Shown one piece after another: positions 11,063 to 15,000 of a stretch of 15,000 nt of DNA (its first letter is position 1; each line of letters opens with the position of its first letter). The stretch is taken from contig JAWQFJ010017424.1 of NCBI GenBank assembly GCA_034096865.1, positions 1-15,000 of the forward strand. The letters run 5' to 3'. The notes below the pieces were generated by a model. The model searched no databases, was not told the origin of the DNA, and worked only from the letters and a program-made list of their open reading frames with translations. This DNA is from Theodoxus fluviatilis. Taxonomy: Eukaryota; Mollusca; Gastropoda; Cycloneritida; Neritidae. The position numbers and the translations under genes are program-made.

Positions 11063-12616
11063 TGTTTAAGTGTATTCGGGGAGAGAGCCAACTGAGGCTG
11101 GCAGAGCGAATGTCCCAGGGTTCTTTGGCAAAGCAAACTGGGTCAGACGCATATCTACGAGGTTTCTGGAACCAGATGCAGGACGACTGCTTCAAAGACA
11201 GGACACGGTCGTTAGATTCTGCTGCAAGATTCTTCAACCGATCTCAATGTATGTGTGGCGAAGACGTTTTCTATGAGAGGTACTGTACCGTACGCCCCTG
11301 CACGTGGCAACCAGAATTTGTCATTCAAACGTCTTGGTCGTTTTCATCTGTATTTTCGTGCAGTGGGCACGGTGCGTGTGCCACGTGTTCAGCATGGAGA
11401 TAATTATTTGGGGTTTTCCCCTATACAATACGGCCTGTGACCGCGGTTTATTACTCTTGGGAGTCCCGCAACCCTGTAGAGGGTTAGTGCTGCCAACGTA
11501 TTTCGTCTTTGTATTCGTAGTCATGGAAATTAATTGTTGTCTACTTAGGTGCACAGAGTTCTTTTTCCTTCTAAAGGTTCCAGTAGGGGGTCTGAACTCC
11601 GGTAGTTGACGGCTGTTGTCCCCTGTGACGGGGACTTGGATCTCTGTAAGTGGGAAAGTGTATTGCGCTTGAGGGCTTGGGATCGGATTGCTTATTTGTT
11701 AGAGCTTGGGTTATGCGTGGTTTAAACTCCAGTGAGGAAGGGGAACGATTGTTATCCCTGAGTTGTGAGCCATGTATTTATGTAACTGGGAGGACATCCT
11801 GCTTGTGAGAGCTTGGGGTTCGTGTTATGTAACGTAATGTAAAAAAATTAACTACTACAACTCAACTGTTATTAAGAGCGTAATTTTGTAAACTGTATCT
11901 GCAGTCCCGATTTTGAGGTCGTTGTGACAGGTGCACTTTCAGAAAGCTGCTCATTCATTGAACAAATATGCTTGACCTTTGAAGTGGACCGTGGTCCCAT
12001 CTCCTCATCTTTGTCAATTTCGTCATGAAATGAAATACACGTACCAACTGCTGAGATAAAAAACAGGTATCGTAGTCAATGTGCACCCAACTGAACAGTG
12101 TTGTACAGGTAGCTTGTTCTACAAAAAAGGATAGCAAACTTGTCAAAGAATTGGAAACTTAATCGTACCCTACTTCAACAAACGGAGCTGCACCGCGAAA
12201 CTTCGCCAGTGACATTTCAATCCTCGTCTTCCTCCACAAGAAACATGAGCACGCCCAGTGTCGCGATCGCCATTCTCGAGGCACGCCCACAGAAGAACAC
12301 ACCCCGGCCGTCTCTTCTTTTTGGCCCAGAACGGGGAAAAAGAAACAAGGGCCTGTCTACAAGAATATCACTGGTCTCCGAGAGATTTTCCGAGAAGGCG
12401 TGGGGGAAAGAAGCTGTTCGTTAGGCCGCGGAGAAGCACTTAGGCTCTCTAATTGGACCAGACCTGGGAAGTGCACAGCAGGCGCTGGCGGGGAGACCTT
12501 CCCAAGAACAGCAGTGACACAACGCGAGCATTCCTCCTCGCAACCTCTCCACAACTGCTCCTGTCACTAACGAGGGGGCGAAACACGAACTGCATGGGGC
12601 GACACCGCCACGTATC
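11063..12616. other. Unique sequence, no recognised gene
   Basis: The plus-strand frames of 123 codons (11032-11403) and 101 codons (11304-11609) lack domain or splice support. 11430-11930 is G/T-rich, with a loosely repeated AGAGCTTGGG word near 11701 and 11807 and a related GAGGGCTTGGG near 11671. 12140-12616 is GC-richer with many CpGs, and might be a promoter or 5' UTR for the frame at 12617. Confidence 0.35.
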
Positions 12617-12811
12617 ATGGCGGATGAATATGAGAGAATGGAGGCTGAGGGAGAAGATGAGTTGATATATTTGTCCTTCTCCTTGTCATCTTTCATCCCT
12701 CCAGGTGGTGGTAGCGAGTGCGAGTGGCGAAGAGCTCGTTATGACCCCAGTACGCAAGGCAGATGGGAGCAGGACAAGTGTGAAACGGGGGAAGCAATTA
12801 GGAGTTTCTGA
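12617..12811 (+). CDS. Short frame resembling a protein N-terminus
   Basis: An ATG in a fair context (TATCATGG) starts the peptide MADEYERMEAEGEDELIYL, an acidic sequence typical of a real N-terminus, preceded by GC- and CpG-richer DNA. After about 20 residues the frame enters a strong pyrimidine-rich acceptor (TTTCATCCCTCCAG, AG at 12703-12704). In another frame, the DNA just after that acceptor reads VVVASASGEELVMTPVRKAD, which also looks protein-like. This suggests an intron or a frameshift between two coding pieces, but a donor close to 12660 would leave an intron of only about 45 bp, shorter than most animal introns. The gene could also be a decayed retrocopy. Function unknown. Confidence 0.22.
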   Translation: MADEYERMEAEGEDELIYLSFSLSSFIPPGGGSECEWRRARYDPSTQGRWEQDKCETGEAIRSF

Positions 12812-12898
12812 CTTGTGGCAGTCTTCGCTTTTGTCTGCACTTGGGTGCATTCCCATTACTTTACATGTGCCTTACTCGTATGCCGTCATGCTGCGCGC

Positions 12899-12899
<1 letters not shown>

Positions 12900-12961
<62 letters not shown>
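12900..12961 (+). repeat. (TG)n microsatellite, about 29 units
   Basis: This is a pure TG run from 12901 to about 12958, preceded by GCGCGCGG and followed by TACACA, so purine/pyrimidine alternation extends beyond the array on the right. It is Z-DNA prone. Cys-Val and Thr-His frames across it are artefacts. Confidence 0.97.
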
Positions 12962-13475
12962 ACAGCCAACACAAGAGCTGCCCGTGCGGCATTGGAATTG
13001 AAAGAGAGTTGTAAATGTGTACAGCACTCTCTAGCCCGAATACCATTTCCCCATTTCACGGCAGTGAACAGACACCTCAGCTGCACAAATAGGACATTTT
13101 CAATGACGAGCACTATGAAAAGCATCTCTGACACGCCAAACGTTTCCAAGCAACATTCCCACCTCTGGAAAAGATTGAGCCAGACTTGCTTAGTGACATC
13201 AGCAGTCATGTTTGGTTACAGACCTCATTTTTTTCTGCTGGCAATCTCAAGGAAGTCGTTTTCCTTTTCAACAGACGTGCAGCACCAACATGTCTGGCGC
13301 TGTCGATGATGGAGGTCGTGTTTCCACTAGGGAGGTCTACGAGGAAAGCCACCCTCACCTGCTGCTGTCTGTCAGAGCTGAAAACATCCCCATCATTGCA
13401 CTGATCCAAACGCCGCCCCAACCCGAACGTCTCTCTGTCGATCCCATCCTTCATATTCAACAGTCTTCCCTTGCC
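12962..13475 (+). other. Unique sequence, possible unreadable upstream part of the LINE
   Basis: A plus-strand frame starting at 13212 is open from here into the LINE remnant. Its first 85 residues show no reverse transcriptase motif, so this DNA may be pre-insertion sequence, or LINE sequence too diverged to read by eye. The HWLP-type motif expected roughly 50 residues before the preserved tail of such elements is not visible. Confidence 0.3.
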
Positions 13476-13830
13476 AAACTCCTACTTGCACAGACTTACG
13501 AGGTCACCGTCTTTGAGGAACGCTCCTATCGAGCTTCAACATACCTTAAAGAACTCACAACATATGTGTTGCTAAGATATCGCCCAGCCCCTCTAATTAA
13601 CTTGTGTCCATTCCATGAAGAGACCTGACAAGGCTTCGGCTGCAGATCCTTTTCAGTTGAAGGACCAAGCTTGTGGAACAGTTTTCCCAGAAACACTGAG
13701 GGCATTTACATCACTTGTCTCTTTTTTTAATCTGCTCTGACAGCATGCCTACATAAGGTGTGAAAAATGTTGCACTGTAAGCATGCTTGTGTGGCGTGAT
13801 AAATAGCGCAGGTATATGCTACTGCTGTCA
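13476..13830 (+). mobile_element. 3' end of a degraded L2/CR1-like LINE
   Basis: The translation carries the C-terminal signature of non-LTR retrotransposon reverse transcriptases of the L2/CR1 group. KLLLAQTYEV (13476-13505) matches the position of the KLLxLTYK-type motif. ASTYLKELTTYV (13533-13568) matches the APxYLxELlxxY-type motif. RSFSVEGPSLWNSFP (13644-13688) matches the hallmark RSFSVxGPxLWNSLP-type motif. After one extra base at about 13689 the frame resumes as PETLRAFTSLVSFFNLL and stops at 13738-13740, where the family normally ends near its final FKxxLKTxLF. An in-frame TGA at 13625-13627 and the frameshift make it inactive. The 3' UTR (13741-13820) ends in TGTAAGC...GATAAATAGCGC...TATATGCTACT, closely like the L2-type tail that precedes short tandem repeats. 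The element is 5' truncated, the usual result of incomplete reverse transcription. Confidence 0.82.
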
Positions 13831-13977
13831 CCACCACCACCACCGCCTCCGCCGCTGCTGCTACTACTACTACTACTACTACAGTTACTGTTACTTCAAT
13901 TTCTACAGCTACTACTACTTCGACTACTACTACGACTACTACTACTATAACTACTATTATTACAGCTACATCTACAT

Positions 13978-14032
<55 letters not shown>

Positions 14033-14131
14033 CACAACTACTTCTACCACTACTACTACTTCTGCTTCTACTACTATTACTACTACAGCTTCTACTACTC
14101 TACAACAACAACAGCAATAACAACAACTGCA

Positions 14132-14182
<51 letters not shown>

Positions 14183-14285
14183 CACAACTACTTCTACCAC
14201 TACTACTACTTCTGCTTCTACTACTATTACTACTACAGCTTCTACTACTTCTACAACAACAACAACAATAACAACAACTACATAC

Positions 14286-14321
<36 letters not shown>

Positions 14322-14364
14322 CATCACACTATTGCTGCTGCTGCTACTGACGCTGCTGCTGCCA
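13823..14364 (+). repeat. Compound (CTA)n trinucleotide array following the LINE tail
   Basis: Trinucleotide repeats, mainly CTA with CAC/CCG at the start, ATT/ACA/TTC interruptions inside, and CAC then CTG units at the end, begin directly at the LINE 3' terminus. Pure CTA runs lie near 13978-14031, 14132-14181 and 14283-14311. The continuous poly-Tyr (plus) and poly-Val (minus) frames are artefacts of the repeat and are not proteins. Confidence 0.93.
13981..14282 (+). repeat. 150-bp tandem duplication within the CTA array
   Basis: The interrupted segment starting ACCACAACTACTTCTACCAC at 14031 recurs at 14181, exactly 150 bp later. The copies match through the ATTACTACTACAGC block. They then differ by one inserted T (near 14100 versus 14250) and by two G/A differences in the CAACAA-rich block, where copy one has AGCAAT and CTGCAT and copy two has ACAAT and CTACAT. 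Each copy is preceded by a pure CTA run of similar length, so run plus interruption was copied as one cassette. Confidence 0.9.
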
Positions 14365-15000
14365 CTCAAAAAAGGGCGTTCGCACAATACAATCCCCCCC
14401 CTTCCCCAATTCGTAAACTCATTCATCTATTTGCTGGGGAAACGCACATTCAGCTATGTTATGTGAACGCATTCTTGTCAGCACTGTCTCCACCCAAGGA
14501 AATATATTTACACCAGATGTGGGCTGAGTGCCTTACACAGGGCATACATCCTTCTACAATGTACCGTCTCTTGTTCCCGCTCTTGGGTCTTCTTGGTGCA
14601 GCCATGCAGTAATCAGCTCAGTCGGTGATGGAGTTGTATTGCAATGAACAGGGGCAGCAGTAGTTGCTTTCCATAAGACGTGGCCCGCAAGTCCAGAATG
14701 ACAGTATACGAGTCGAAACCGAAACGGTCTGTTTTTAATCTCATACTGATAAAGGGCTGTAATCTCGAAAAAGCTTTCGAGTCGCAGCGTATCAATTTCA
14801 ACCTCCGTGAAATGCTAGAGACGCGAAAAACCTGCTGCCTCTGAGACTTCTGTTTCTGAGATGAGACTCCGTGATAGCTGCTCTAAGAATAAAAAGAGGA
14901 AAATTGCGATATAATGCCTATAAAGATATGTACCAAATGTGTTTTTAAATGTTGGTTTCGATTTTGTATAAGATTCTGAAGTACATCACCCGTGTGTAGT
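14365..15000. other. Unique sequence, no recognised gene
   Basis: A short poly-C (near 14391) follows the CTG/CAC end of the array. Only a 62-codon minus-strand frame (14613-14801) is present, with no motif. An AATAAA hexamer lies at 14888-14893 (plus), without a coding exon before it in this window. Confidence 0.4.
14764..14781 (+). other. Perfect 7-bp hairpin with tetraloop
   Basis: CTCGAAA (14764-14770) pairs with TTTCGAG (14775-14781) around the loop AAGC. It sits just after CTGATAA (about 14747-14753). CTGATnA followed by CGAAA is reminiscent of the hammerhead ribozyme core, but the core base expected after CTGAT is G, and the stems for that fold are weak here. The hairpin is certain; any ribozyme origin is speculative. 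Confidence 0.4.

Noticed and set aside
11032..11609. Plus-strand frames of 123 and 101 codons
   Set aside because: Overlapping frames on both strands, no recognisable motif and a random-looking composition.
11437..11930. Solo LTR starting TGTGAC and ending GTGACA
   Set aside because: The ends look LTR-like, but there is no target-site duplication (CGGCC versus GGTGC), no primer binding site and no second copy in the window.
12705..13309. Cys-Val and Thr-His repeat frames across the TG array
   Set aside because: Both strands are open through (TG)n; the repeat explains the frame.
13727..14426. Poly-Val, poly-Ser and poly-Tyr frames up to 187 codons
   Set aside because: Artefacts of the CTA/CTG repeats downstream of the LINE.

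Overview
This window looks like non-coding, repeat-rich nuclear DNA from a metazoan. A marine lophotrochozoan such as a mollusc is a reasonable guess from the density of long di-, tri- and tetranucleotide arrays and a degraded LINE of L2/CR1 type, but nothing here fixes the species. There are no operons, ribosome binding sites or long non-repetitive reading frames. The longest open frames (several of 150 to 345 codons) are translations of microsatellites and are not genes. No complete gene could be recognised.

Layout. 1-3400: mostly unique sequence. It holds one plausible minus-strand protein-coding exon (78-317), a CpG-rich stretch with splice-like signals but no open frame (about 1475-2400), and an 11-bp hairpin just upstream of an ATTAAA. 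3412-4592: a dense block of four adjacent low-complexity structures, namely a 64-base G-rich tract, a 28-bp minisatellite with a dimeric higher-order pattern, a (GA)n block with 161 uninterrupted purines, and a (CAGA)n array. 4593-6767: unique sequence with no recognised gene. 6768-7412: a polypyrimidine lead-in and an (ATCT)n array of about 545 bp, ended by a nested inverted repeat. 7413-11950: unique sequence with an old diverged tandem duplication (7795-8050), a weak three-unit repeat near 9622-9800, a Z-DNA-prone segment (10547-10598) and two uncertain reading frames (8597-9226 plus strand, 10697-11014 minus strand). 11950-13000: a somewhat GC-richer stretch with a short frame that reads like a protein N-terminus (12617-12811), then a (TG)n array.

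The clearest element is at 13476-13830: the 3' end of a non-LTR retrotransposon. The C-terminal reverse transcriptase tail is readable across one frameshift, and it is followed by an L2-like 3' UTR tail. That tail runs directly into a compound (CTA)n array of about 500 bp (13823-14364) containing a 150-bp internal duplication. The simplest reading is that the microsatellite grew from the LINE's own 3' repeat tail. The remaining 14365-15000 is unique sequence with a small perfect hairpin.

No multi-gene system, CRISPR array, rRNA or tRNA was found. The points of interest are repeat structure and origin, plus a few exon candidates that need RNA evidence.
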